Of a DNA stretch of 64,000 nt, positions 36,060 to 44,898 are shown piece by piece; within the stretch, counting starts at the first letter, position 1, and each line of letters opens with the position of its first letter. The position numbers were made by a program, and so were the translations under genes. Source of the DNA: Nosema muscidifuracis (lineage: Eukaryota; Microsporidia; Nosematidae); the NCBI GenBank assembly GCA_028335825.1, contig JAIOKI010000021.1, positions 186,001 through 250,000 of the forward strand, read 5' to 3'. The notes beneath the pieces are model-generated. The model was not told the DNA's origin. It was given only the letters and a program-made list of their open reading frames with translations, and did no database searches.

Positions 36060-37982
36060 ATGGTCATCCTGAATATGGGGTTAGACAATTGTAAAAAAAA
36101 CACTCCGCAGAGATGCAGCACAAACGAGGACTTACCAACCTCAAAAGTACAGAAAGATAGTCAAACATCTTTACTGGAAGGAATTAAAAGTAGTTATGGT
36201 ACTCTTAGCACTGGTAATGCTTTGTACTATGACATAAAAAAATTGAATAGTCTCTACTCAAAAACAGAAGTTTTGTTTGAAAAAGCAAGTAAAAATTTTT
36301 ATCATATTGATAAAGAAAAGAACAGAGATATTTACAACATCTCTAGATACTCATTAAGTCTGATAGACTTGATTAAGCTCCAAGATGCACATGTTAAGTC
36401 GTGTCAACGTGAACTGAGTACACAAAAGAAGAAGTATGAATTACTTCAAAAACAAGTGAATGATCTCATCAACCGTGTCAATTATGATGATGTCAATAAA
36501 GTAAACGCTGAATCAATGAATGAAGTGAAGCAGGAAACTGCAATAAAAGACAAAGATCGAACTCCTCATCCGGATAACTCGATTGTAAAAGAGGATGGTA
36601 AGGTCACCATGCCATCTCAAATAACAAGCATTGGATCGCCCAAGTCCTCTGCACTATCAGTCTTCCTTTCCAAGGTAGCAAAAGCTTCCTGCAAAGGCAG
36701 GAAACCAAAGAGTCCCATTCTTTTAAAGAGAACATCTGAAGAAGGATGGACAAAGGTCGTAGCCAGCTACGGAAGATCAGTAGTGATCAAAAAAGATAGT
36801 CTATTGGCTGATAAAATGGAAGTTATCGATGACAACAGGTATACCTCACTAATGCCTGATTGGATTCGTAACATTAACAACAGTGAAGAGTCATCTGATG
36901 ACTCTAATGATAAGAGTTATCCCTTAGCTTATCTAGGGGATCCTAAAAGACAACAGAGGTCGAAACGCCTTGATAAAAGTAACTACCCTCTGAGGCTATC
37001 AGAGGATGTAAAAAAAGAAAAGGAGCCGAAACACTCCATAAAAGATAATATACATCTAGATGCCAATATGTGTAATCTAGATGTTATCACAAAAGAAGGC
37101 CTCCAAGGGCCTATGATAGTAGACCACAAAGCGACTGACATCTTAATTGAGTCTGTAGAGTCCTTTGTGGAAACAATAAAAGAGGAACAATTTTCTAAGT
37201 TGCATAACTTGCAAGAGACTAAGAAAAATGTTGTACTCAACAAAAGGGAGAAGTCGAAACGCTTCACAAATAAAAACTACCCTAAGGTTGGCAAGCCGAA
37301 GGATGTTCTAAAAGTTCCCAGTAAAACCACTAAGGGAAGTGTGGTATCACACAAACAAAAGAAAAATCTCTTAAGGAGACTTAGAGAAGACTCAGCTCAT
37401 AAAAAAGTTGAAATAAAAAATTTTATTGCCCCTAAAATGAAGGACAATAGAGACAAAAAGCCAGTAAAGAAGAATACTGGAGAAAAATGGACAGATAAGC
37501 TGTCTAGAGAAGAACTCCTCAAAATCATGCTTGAGGGGAAGAAACCAGCCGAAAATAAGTATCGGCTGGTTACAATGGAAGGTCTACCATCAGGAGAGGG
37601 CCATAAAAATTTAGCTGTCTGGGCTAAGATACTAGGTGTTAAGGAATCAGATATTCCTTACATAAAAGATGTCAGTGGGAAGACGATCCTTTTAGTAAGA
37701 TATGAAGCTGTTCTGAGAGTGGCAGACAGTCTTTGTAGAATTGCTGAGGGAGTCAGATGCCTGTCTGAGCCAAATGCCTTGAGACAGTTCTTGTCTTATA
37801 ATAAAGATAAAATAGTAGCAGATCTTGCTGTTATTAAAAAAAGCTGGAAGTCTTTTGTTCCTCTGCAAAAGTCTATAAAAGTTATAGTACGATGTCTTAA
37901 TAATTTGGAGACAAGTATGTTAAAAAAGTTTGCTTTAGATGATGAAGCTATAAAAGATATTCTGGAGGCTAATGGTCCCTGA
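36060..37982 (+). CDS. LINE ORF1 protein
   Basis: The product has 640 residues and is basic and hydrophilic. It is expected to be the RNA-binding ORF1 protein of the LINE and to package element RNA. The N-terminal third (about 75-150) is charged and may form a coiled coil around LSLIDLIKLQDAH and KKKYELLQKQVNDLI. The middle (150-480) is Lys/Ser-rich, with an internal echo: RSKRLDKSNYPLRLSEDVKK (about 300-325) resembles KSKRFTNKNYPKVGKPKDVL (about 400-420). The C-terminal part (about 500-640) looks folded (YRLVTMEGLPSGEGHKNLAV, later NALRQFLSYNKDKIV). I see no CCHC knuckle. The stop overlaps the ORF2 start by 11 bases. The first ATG lies inside a segment duplicated in ORF2; a second in-frame ATG follows five codons later. 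Confidence 0.85.
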   Translation: MVILNMGLDNCKKNTPQRCSTNEDLPTSKVQKDSQTSLLEGIKSSYGTLSTGNALYYDIKKLNSLYSKTEVLFEKASKNFYHIDKEKNRDIYNISRYSLSLIDLIKLQDAHVKSCQRELSTQKKKYELLQKQVNDLINRVNYDDVNKVNAESMNEVKQETAIKDKDRTPHPDNSIVKEDGKVTMPSQITSIGSPKSSALSVFLSKVAKASCKGRKPKSPILLKRTSEEGWTKVVASYGRSVVIKKDSLLADKMEVIDDNRYTSLMPDWIRNINNSEESSDDSNDKSYPLAYLGDPKRQQRSKRLDKSNYPLRLSEDVKKEKEPKHSIKDNIHLDANMCNLDVITKEGLQGPMIVDHKATDILIESVESFVETIKEEQFSKLHNLQETKKNVVLNKREKSKRFTNKNYPKVGKPKDVLKVPSKTTKGSVVSHKQKKNLLRRLREDSAHKKVEIKNFIAPKMKDNRDKKPVKKNTGEKWTDKLSREELLKIMLEGKKPAENKYRLVTMEGLPSGEGHKNLAVWAKILGVKESDIPYIKDVSGKTILLVRYEAVLRVADSLCRIAEGVRCLSEPNALRQFLSYNKDKIVADLAVIKKSWKSFVPLQKSIKVIVRCLNNLETSMLKKFALDDEAIKDILEANGP

Positions 37983-40900
37983 AAATAAAATTCTAAATAT
38001 TGATTTATTACGATTCACTCTAAGGAATCAAAAAACTTCTTTATTTAAGCTTCTTAGAAGCAACAAAAGTATTTGTATTGATTTAAGTTACAAACTTATT
38101 AAAATCAAAAGTAAATGTCATTCGAGATCCCTCGGAGTAAAATCTTTAAATTATAATGTAATGTTTAATTTAAGAAAAAAGATCAAGCTTAACAGCTTAC
38201 AAAAGAAGCTCTGCTTAGTAAAGGCCTTGGCAAGCCATATTAAGATTTTAGAGTTACAAAAGCAACTTACAAGAGTTAGTCCAGTTTTAGATAACTGTAT
38301 TGTAGGTAGTAAAAGACATCGCAGACGTGATACAACATTTACTTTCTTTGTTGTAAAGAAAGTACAAAAAGACAACTTCATTAATGCATTTAAGCAGTTA
38401 AACATTAATGTGTTAAAAGAAAAACCAGCTAAGTTTAAGCAGGTACAAAAGTTAAAGACTCTTGACAAAGTTAAGCTTTGTAGTCTTAATATAAATCATC
38501 TTTATGGGAAGAAGGAAGACTTAGAGATCCTTTTGAAAGTAGAGAAACCATCAATTTTATGTCTACAAGAAACATGGAAGAAATCCACTTTTATTGGAAG
38601 ACTAGAAAAGTATATGGTAGTGGAAACACCTGCCATAGGTAAAAATAAACCAGGTTTAATGACCTTGGTAAGAAAAAGTGGAGCAGTGAGATGTTCTAAA
38701 AAAGGTAATGATGACAACATCCTACAAACGGTTGTTGAATTCAAAACAAGTACAGGATGGACAAAGATACTAGTTATCAATGTCTATGTGCCACAAGATA
38801 GAGAGCTTAAGCAATTAACTCTCATAAAATTAATCAACCTTCTTAATATTGAGAAGAACAAAAGATGCTACAAGGAGATTATAGTAATGGGAGATATGAA
38901 TTGTAAAGATTCAACTCTCAAACAAAAGCTTGTTGCTGGAGGTTTAAATCCTCTTATCAACTACAATAGAGTATCAGGAACTAGAATCCTGAGTAATGGT
39001 AAAGTCTCAAAAAGACGTATTGATACGATCTTTAGAGTCTTAAAACAAGACAGTGAGAAGGTTACTATCTCACGAAGATGGGCTGTAGGAGATCATCTAC
39101 TACTTAGAAGATACATAACTCTTCCTTCTCCAGTAGTAGAGACATCTTTTACATATAACAGAAAGAAGATGCAAGATCCTCTTATTGAAGAGAAATTGAG
39201 TCAGCTTTTGAATAGGAAACTATTCACAATAGAAGAACTCTCAAGAGTTTTAAAAGAAGTATGTACAACTGAAAAGGTGTACGATAAAGTTAAGGTAAGA
39301 AAAGGATTACCTATTAAATGGAAGCACATTAATGTGTATAAAAGATTTAGACTTGTCACAAAGCGAGTACTAAAACAATGGAATGATGTAAATGCTTTTA
39401 GGTATTTGACATTAAAAAAAGAAGTTGAGGAAACAAGAGTGAAGGTTCGGCGAGAACGAGCTAATCTCTGGGCCTTTAATGGCATAAACCTCTATAAAAG
39501 TAATCGCTCTAGAGATTTCTGGAAGTGGCTAAAGGGTATGTCTAACACATCAGTTAGACTAGACAATGTTTGTCTTCAAGACGAGGAGGGCAGAGCTCAC
39601 AATGAGCAACAAAAGAAGCTAGAAATAGCTAACAAATTTTATGCTAAATTAGCAACACCAACTGTAGATAGTGACTCTATATACAACAAAAGTATTTTAA
39701 AAGAGCCTCCTGATGACGTCACAATGGAGGAATTAATAAAAGCTACAAATAATTGTGGCAATAACAAAGCAGCCGGTCCGGATGAAATTCCAACTGAGCT
39801 ATACAAGGTACTACTTAGGCCTAGTCTAGTAGATAAAAAGCTGCCCTCATTCCTGGTGGATGAGATCAACAAATTTATAACAGGTGCCAGCCCACCTGTT
39901 TATTGGAGTGCTGCTGATATGGTATGCCTCCATAAAAAGGGAGATGAAACAGATATCAACAACTATAGAGGTATTGCACTGATTAATACAATCAGTAAAA
40001 TATACCTAAAAATAATCAATGATAGACTTACACAGTTTGTCGATACAAATAACATTCTTTCTCCTTATCAGGCTGGATTTAGAGCAGGAGAAGAATGTAT
40101 GAACCAGGTAGCAACTTTATTAGAAGTTGTTAAAAGAAGAGAATTTCGAAGTCTGAAGACATATCTGTGCTTCATAGACTTTGAAAAAGCTTATGATAAT
40201 GTTAGCCATGAGCTATTATTTAATAAGCTACAAAAGTATTGTATACCAGAGTATCTTATCAATACATTGAAAGATATATATGGTAACACACTAATGAGAA
40301 TCCGCATAGGTGGAGATACAAGCAGTGGCTATAGCTACAGAAAAGGTGTGAGACAAGGATGCCCTTGTTCTCCGATGTTGTTCAATTTGTTTATTAATGA
40401 CATTTTTGATGACATGACAAAAGTGATTGTACCTCGATCAACAATAGCAATACCAGGACTGATGTTTGCAGATGACATTGTTGTCTTCGGTGATTCAAAA
40501 AATGATTTGGAACTAAAAATTCAACAAATCAGCAAATGGGCAGTTGACAATCAAATGAGAGTTAACTGTAACAAAAGTGGTATTCTCGTATGGAACACCA
40601 ATACAAGCTATGAGTCAGAAGATATCTCTATAGATATTGACTTCGGAAAGATCTGTGAAGTCACAGAATACAGGTATTTGGGTGTGTTGATTAAAAGAAG
40701 CACCCTCGAAGATCATCTTGTAAAAGATGGAGCCTTTAGAGGCAAAAAAGCATTAGAAGCATTGAAACCAAAGCTTCTTAACAAGAGTATATGTATTCCG
40801 TTTAAGGGAATACTAATAAAGAATGTACTAGTACCTGCACTCATGTACGGTAGTGAGTTATGGGGAATGTCTAGCACAAGATCAGGGAGAATCAGTAGGA

Positions 40901-41682
40901 TTCTCAGAAAAGCTGTTCGGATGATATTCTGGACAAAAATAGTTCCATTAGATAGGATAATGGATGAGTTCTGTATTAACAGGATTCAAATACAGGCAGC
41001 TCTAAATCGCTTTAGAGCATTAAGGAAGTGGAAACACAACAAAACTATAATCTCGGAATTTGTAGAACAAGTTCCAAGAGCCAAAAAGACTACATGGAGT
41101 TCAAGAACTCGACGGTGGTGTAAAAGATATGTCGGACACGACTATGAAAGTATTGACTACAAAGTAGCCAAACAAAGAATAATCGAGGTATTGAAAGGTA
41201 GGAGATCCTATAATACTACCATAGCATCCTCACTAGCAGCACAGTATGGTATATTTGAGTCTCAACTCAAGCACATACTAACACAAGTTAGTAAAAGACA
41301 GATAAGGAATTACACCAAAGTAAGGTGTAATTTAATTAGATGGTCTCCTGCGTTAGCTAATGCTCGTAGAATCCCTCAGTATTATAGAGAACATTGCTTT
41401 CTATGTGAGGGAGAACAGGAAAATCTTGAACATTTCCTGTTAGATTGTCCATCCTTATCTGAAACAAGATCTCTTTATGAGAACAAAATCCCAGAGTTAA
41501 ATTCTTTAACTCTAACAAAAATAGAACAAGTTAAGATGATCATTGGTAATATAAATGACATTAAAACTTCACCAACAGGAAGAAAAGCTCTACTTGCAAG
41601 AGTAGAATTTCTTGATAAAATGATAGTACAAAGATATATCATTGTACAACAAAAAAGTAGACTTCATGTCTCATTAGAGTAA
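37972..41682 (+). CDS. LINE ORF2: APE endonuclease and reverse transcriptase
   Basis: This is a 1236-residue polyprotein that would nick DNA and reverse-transcribe the element by target-primed reverse transcription. Residues 1-165 are basic with no recognised domain. At about 167-395 is an APE/EEP endonuclease with its key motifs: SLNINHL, LCLQETW, VINVYVP, GDMNC, RRIDTIF and GDHLLLRR. RT spans about 610-905: YRGIALINTISKIYL, YQAGFRAGEECMNQ, CFIDFEKAYDNV, GVRQGCPCSPMLFNLFINDI and the catalytic FADD near 831. A C-terminal zinc motif, CFLCEGEQENLEHFLLDC, is near 1141 (C-x2-C-x8-H-x4-C). I see no RNase H domain. All catalytic motifs look intact. The start ATG at 37972 overlaps the ORF1 stop in the sequence ATGGTCCCTGA. 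The clade cannot be fixed by eye; it is broadly Jockey/I/CR1-like. Confidence 0.93.
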   Translation: MVPENKILNIDLLRFTLRNQKTSLFKLLRSNKSICIDLSYKLIKIKSKCHSRSLGVKSLNYNVMFNLRKKIKLNSLQKKLCLVKALASHIKILELQKQLTRVSPVLDNCIVGSKRHRRRDTTFTFFVVKKVQKDNFINAFKQLNINVLKEKPAKFKQVQKLKTLDKVKLCSLNINHLYGKKEDLEILLKVEKPSILCLQETWKKSTFIGRLEKYMVVETPAIGKNKPGLMTLVRKSGAVRCSKKGNDDNILQTVVEFKTSTGWTKILVINVYVPQDRELKQLTLIKLINLLNIEKNKRCYKEIIVMGDMNCKDSTLKQKLVAGGLNPLINYNRVSGTRILSNGKVSKRRIDTIFRVLKQDSEKVTISRRWAVGDHLLLRRYITLPSPVVETSFTYNRKKMQDPLIEEKLSQLLNRKLFTIEELSRVLKEVCTTEKVYDKVKVRKGLPIKWKHINVYKRFRLVTKRVLKQWNDVNAFRYLTLKKEVEETRVKVRRERANLWAFNGINLYKSNRSRDFWKWLKGMSNTSVRLDNVCLQDEEGRAHNEQQKKLEIANKFYAKLATPTVDSDSIYNKSILKEPPDDVTMEELIKATNNCGNNKAAGPDEIPTELYKVLLRPSLVDKKLPSFLVDEINKFITGASPPVYWSAADMVCLHKKGDETDINNYRGIALINTISKIYLKIINDRLTQFVDTNNILSPYQAGFRAGEECMNQVATLLEVVKRREFRSLKTYLCFIDFEKAYDNVSHELLFNKLQKYCIPEYLINTLKDIYGNTLMRIRIGGDTSSGYSYRKGVRQGCPCSPMLFNLFINDIFDDMTKVIVPRSTIAIPGLMFADDIVVFGDSKNDLELKIQQISKWAVDNQMRVNCNKSGILVWNTNTSYESEDISIDIDFGKICEVTEYRYLGVLIKRSTLEDHLVKDGAFRGKKALEALKPKLLNKSICIPFKGILIKNVLVPALMYGSELWGMSSTRSGRISRILRKAVRMIFWTKIVPLDRIMDEFCINRIQIQAALNRFRALRKWKHNKTIISEFVEQVPRAKKTTWSSRTRRWCKRYVGHDYESIDYKVAKQRIIEVLKGRRSYNTTIASSLAAQYGIFESQLKHILTQVSKRQIRNYTKVRCNLIRWSPALANARRIPQYYREHCFLCEGEQENLEHFLLDCPSLSETRSLYENKIPELNSLTLTKIEQVKMIIGNINDIKTSPTGRKALLARVEFLDKMIVQRYIIVQQKSRLHVSLE

Positions 41683-41958
41683 AATCTGATACAAAAGTAG
41701 CTAATTTATTAGCAACAAAAGAATTAAATTATGACCTGGGAGGGGTTTGGCTTAAAGCTGCATATTATGCCGTAGCATTCCGCTGAACTGAGTTGTGTTC
41801 TTAAATGGTGTATTGAACCAGGCGATAACCCAAAATCCTGCTGAACGCAGGTCTCAGTCATTATGACTGTTGGATTTTAATTAATCCTAAGGGGTTCCCA
41901 ATCTTCCTACAAGCAAGGCCTTCATGGTATGCTGGTGTGTGTCACCAAATATTGGATG
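41683..41958 (+). other. LINE 3' untranslated region
   Basis: This GC-richer non-coding stretch after ORF2 contains several short inverted segments, for example around GATAACCCAAAATCCTGCTG and CAGTCATTATGACTG (41856-41870, a near-perfect hairpin). It is likely the RNA structure recognised by the element's own reverse transcriptase, by analogy with other LINEs. Confidence 0.6.
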
Positions 41959-42135
41959 TAGAAGTTTTTACTTGCTGTGTGGCTTTTCTTTCTTATCTCA
42001 ATAAATTATTTTATTTTATTTTTTATTTTTTTTTATCTCAATAAATTATTTTATTTTTTTTTTAGAAGTTTTTACTTGCTGTGTGGCTTTTCTCTCTTAT
42101 CTCAATTTATCATTTTATTTTTTTTTTTTTTATTT
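41959..42135 (+). repeat. Duplicated LINE 3' tail, period 104 bp
   Basis: TAGAAGTTTTTACTTGCTGT followed by GTGGCTTTTC and a TATCTCAAT(AA) tail occurs at 41959 and again at 42063. Between them are simple-repeat copies of ATCTCAATAAATTATTTTAT with poly-T stretches. It may be a slipped-strand duplication of the tail, or the end of a second, very short LINE copy abutting the first. Confidence 0.8.
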
Positions 42136-42215
42136 TTATTTCAATAAATCTTTTTTTTAATAAAATATTTTATCAATTTTTAATTTATTATAATATAATT
42201 TTAAAAGACAAAATT

Positions 42216-42986
42216 TTATTCAATTTTTTCGATATTGTATTTTTCCAACTCAGCATTCACCTTTTTAATTGTATCTTCTGGTCCATATACTGTGATACCA
42301 TTTACTTCAGGATGTTTGTATATTTCATAATCATTACCTCCTGGCTGAGTCATATCACCAAAGAATACTACATTAGAAATTCCTTCTTTTTTAATATGTT
42401 TTAGGCAATATCTTTTATCCCATCCTTTAGGAAAGCAGTCAATGGATATTTGTCCACCTATTACAAAATCCATATTATATTGATCAAATTCTTTTTTTAA
42501 TGCTTCCACCATCTTCTCTCTTATTTTCTGTTCCTTATCTAATTCAAAAAAAGCTAATCGTTCTTCTGATGAGCAATTACGACCGATAGGTGATATATTT
42601 ATCATAGAATCTCTGTATTCTATGAAATTTCCTCTTTTAATTGGTATGTCGATGTTGCTAAGATAATTTAAACTAAAGTTTACAAATTTTTTGTATAAGT
42701 CTTCTTTCATATAATCAATAATTTTTTCTTGAGCAATTAGTTTACCATTTTTATAAAAGCTCAATCCGTTTTCAGGGAATGCATAATCAAATAAATTTAA
42801 ACAATCATCACCTATTTGTTCAATTTGTTTTTCAATATTTGAACCTCCAACAAATCCTACTTTAACTCGTTCTCTAAGTTTACAAAGCATTTCTATAATT
42901 TCCTTAGTAGCTTTACATCTGGATGGTGTTAATGTTCCATCAACATCAAAAAGAAATATTGTATTGTTTTTGTTGTGCGTTGACAT
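42216..42986 (-). CDS. SEC53: Phosphomannomutase
   Basis: The enzyme interconverts mannose-6-phosphate and mannose-1-phosphate, supplying GDP-mannose for O-mannosylation, GPI anchors and dolichol sugars in the cytosol. The 256 residues match the eukaryotic PMM family's usual length. HAD motif I is FLFDVDGTLTP (about 11-21), with the nucleophile and acid/base Asp pair. The cap carries NISPIGRNCSSEER (about 130-143) and GGQISIDCFPKGWDK (about 178-192). Motif IV is FFGDMTQPGGNDYEI (about 207-221). All expected residues appear present. The upstream region lacks the CCC motif found before most neighbours; only A/T runs are seen. The stop lies about 50-80 bases from the end of the LINE tail, so the insertion just misses the gene's 3' end. 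Confidence 0.96.
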   Translation of the reverse strand: MSTHNKNNTIFLFDVDGTLTPSRCKATKEIIEMLCKLRERVKVGFVGGSNIEKQIEQIGDDCLNLFDYAFPENGLSFYKNGKLIAQEKIIDYMKEDLYKKFVNFSLNYLSNIDIPIKRGNFIEYRDSMINISPIGRNCSSEERLAFFELDKEQKIREKMVEALKKEFDQYNMDFVIGGQISIDCFPKGWDKRYCLKHIKKEGISNVVFFGDMTQPGGNDYEIYKHPEVNGITVYGPEDTIKKVNAELEKYNIEKIE

Positions 42987-43379
42987 AACAATTAAAAATA
43001 AGTTTTTTTTATATTTGTAAATTTTTTATTTGTTTATTAAGAACAAATAAAAAATTATCATAGAGATATAATATTTGATAGGTACATCTTTCAATTATTT
43101 ATGCAAGATTAAAAAAATCGATATATTTATTTTTTTGACATAAATTTTACATTTTTTAAAAATAATAAAATATTTTTTAATGAGGTGATAATTAAATTTT
43201 ATACATAAAAAACCTAGAATATAAAATTGACTTAAATTAGATTATTTAAATATAATTTTACTTCTTATTAATTAATTTATTCTTATATTAATATAATAGT
43301 AGATTTATTTTTCGTATATTGATATAAATAACACAATAGTAGATTTTTACTTAAATTTATATAATATTACATTTTTTAT
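42987..43379. other. Intergenic AT-rich spacer
   Basis: This nearly pure A/T spacer lies between two genes transcribed in the same direction. The only structure I see is two copies of a TAATAGTAGATTTATTTTTC-like sequence near 43285-43345. Confidence 0.5.
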
Positions 43380-44411
43380 TTAGAAAGACTCCATAAGTAT
43401 TTCACAATCTTCGTTATCACAGAAGATCTTCCATATAGCTTTAAATATAGGAAAATCATCTAATCTTGATTTCGATACTAAGAAATTGTATAGACAATTC
43501 ACTGTACCTACACCTTGTATTTTCTGATTTCCAATTCTTTTTTCAAAATCATGAAGCATGATTCCTTCAGAAGCCTTTGATACACCAAATTTGTAATTTC
43601 TTCCACTTTGACAAGATACGATAAGATCAGCTATTCCACAAGATTCGAATAAGGTTTGGATTTTTGTATCGGGGTAGAAATATTTCATAAATTTTTCAAT
43701 TTCTAAAAGTCCGTTACGTAAAAATGCTATTTTAGTATTGTTAGAACACCCAAGCCCTTCAGAAATTCCATACCCTAATGCTACTACATTTTTTAGAGTT
43801 CCACATAATTCAACTCCTAATATATCTTTTGTACAATTAATTTTATACATTTTACAGTCTAAAATTTTATACAGAATATCTTTGTCAGATTCAGATTTGT
43901 ACCCAAGTGTTCCTTCAGCCTTGTACCTTATATCACCCATTAAACCTTTAGACACATCTGTAGCTATATTAGCACCCATTAGTACATTTGTTTGACAATT
44001 CCATATCTGATTAATGTAGTCACTCACCAATGAGAAATTAATATCATGTTCTATTAGACCTTTCACCACAGAAAGTACTATAATATCTTTCTTTAAAAAT
44101 TCCTTAAAAGAATCAAGTGTCTCAATAAACTGATGAGGGAGTGCTACTACTATAACATCAACATCAGAAAATAAAGATTTATCTGTGATAGATATTATAT
44201 TTTTAGGAAGTTTTATACCAGGTAAGTATTTTTTATTTTCATGATCTGTGTTTATTACTTCACTAAGTTCTCTTTCTTCAAATTTCTCAGGTACACCCCA
44301 TAAGAGTACAGTCTTATCAAAATATCTTGAATGCTTAATAACATTTTTGGATATAAGAAGTGATACAGTGGTACCCCAACTTCCAGGTCCTATAATTCCT
44401 ATTTTCTTCAT
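43380..44411 (-). CDS. GPD1: NAD-dependent glycerol-3-phosphate dehydrogenase, cytosolic
   Basis: The enzyme reduces dihydroxyacetone phosphate to glycerol-3-phosphate with NADH. It links glycolysis to phospholipid synthesis and recycles NAD+. The 343 residues are normal for the eukaryotic enzyme. The N-terminal Rossmann motif is GIIGPGSWGTT (about 4-14). The substrate domain has ANIATDVSKG (about 147-156), LCGTLKNVVALGYGISEGLG (about 201-220, with the catalytic Lys), NTKIAFLRNGLLEIEKF, and ESCGIADLIVSCQSGRN (about 260-276). The NAD-binding loop is GPGSWG where other enzymes have GSGNWG. A CCCC motif sits at 44423-44426 (minus strand), 12 bases before the ATG, which supports this start. The C-terminus is typical, and I see no targeting peptide. 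Confidence 0.95.
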   Translation of the reverse strand: MKKIGIIGPGSWGTTVSLLISKNVIKHSRYFDKTVLLWGVPEKFEERELSEVINTDHENKKYLPGIKLPKNIISITDKSLFSDVDVIVVALPHQFIETLDSFKEFLKKDIIVLSVVKGLIEHDINFSLVSDYINQIWNCQTNVLMGANIATDVSKGLMGDIRYKAEGTLGYKSESDKDILYKILDCKMYKINCTKDILGVELCGTLKNVVALGYGISEGLGCSNNTKIAFLRNGLLEIEKFMKYFYPDTKIQTLFESCGIADLIVSCQSGRNYKFGVSKASEGIMLHDFEKRIGNQKIQGVGTVNCLYNFLVSKSRLDDFPIFKAIWKIFCDNEDCEILMESF

Positions 44412-44422
44412 TATTTACAAGA

Positions 44423-44426
44423 GGGG
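44423..44426 (-). promoter_or_regulatory. CCCC start-site motif of the GPD gene
   Basis: CCCC on the minus strand 12-15 bases before the ATG. This is a microsporidian-type CCC-like signal near the transcription start. Confidence 0.6.
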
Positions 44427-44550
44427 TGAAAATTATTCTATAAAAATTAAGATGTCTCATTTAAAGATGATCAAACTAAGATAATTTATAAAATGGTTAT
44501 ATACAAAAATAGAAATCATTTATACTTATTTAATATAAACTATTTAATTT

Positions 44551-44829
44551 TTATAAATTATTTATTTGATTTATTAAATCTTGTGTACAAGATTCTAACT
44601 CTTTTAAGTTCTCTACAATGTATTCCTTAACTGCTATTGTATTATCACATCCTACTCTAAGATACAAGAAATCATCTTTAGGATGAAGTACCTTATAAGA
44701 ACTGAATAAACATCTTTCATCTTTACCAAGTTTCTCTGATAAAGTACTACCAAGGCTATGTGTCTCATTTTCTATTTTTATTTCTACAGTGTTCTGTATA
44801 TTTTTATCATAATTTATTTCTATAGACAT
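44551..44829 (-). CDS. RNA polymerase L-type subunit (RPB11 or RPC19/AC19)
   Basis: This small subunit pairs with the RPB3/AC40 type to form the assembly platform of nuclear RNA polymerase. At 92 residues it is shorter than yeast RPB11 (120) or RPC19 (142), mostly by loss of the N-terminus. The key block is IKIENETHSLGSTLSEKL (about 17-34), equivalent to the DHTLGNxLR motif. LFSSYKVLHPKDDFLYLRV (about 41-59) is equivalent to LFAAYKVEHP...LRIQT and leans toward RPB11, while the C-terminal helix KEYIVENLKELESCTQDL is more like RPC19. I cannot decide between the two. A run of five C lies 4-8 bases before the ATG. It is 70 bases from the next gene in the same direction. Confidence 0.75.
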   Translation of the reverse strand: MSIEINYDKNIQNTVEIKIENETHSLGSTLSEKLGKDERCLFSSYKVLHPKDDFLYLRVGCDNTIAVKEYIVENLKELESCTQDLINQINNL

Positions 44830-44832
44830 TTC

Positions 44833-44837
44833 GGGGG
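44833..44837 (-). promoter_or_regulatory. CCCCC start-site motif
   Basis: CCCCC on the minus strand directly upstream of the RPB11/RPC19-type gene, in the context TTTTTTACCCCCGAAATG. Confidence 0.65.
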
Positions 44838-44898
44838 TAAAAAATATTTAGCATAAAATAGTATTTTCTTTTATTTATAACTCTTCATCTTCTATTAC

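Larger units (their letters stand above)
36000..42165 (+). mobile_element. LINE with APE endonuclease, apparently intact
   Basis: A two-ORF non-LTR retrotransposon lies about 120 bases after the LSU rRNA. ORF1 (36060-37982) and ORF2 (37972-41682) are both uninterrupted. A structured 3' untranslated region (41683-41958) follows, and the tail is built of repeats ending in ATCTCAATAAATTATTTTAT-like units. The base composition is visibly less AT-rich than in host genes. The APE-type endonuclease and long ORF1 set it apart from the dead restriction-like-endonuclease LINEs elsewhere in the window. The 5' end is uncertain (between 35940 and 36030), and I could not identify a target duplication. It may be recent and possibly still mobile. 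Confidence 0.85.

Noticed and set aside
39201-39872. Minus-strand frames of 77-94 codons opposite LINE ORF2
   Set aside because: Shadows of the strongly coding plus-strand frame, with no independent support.
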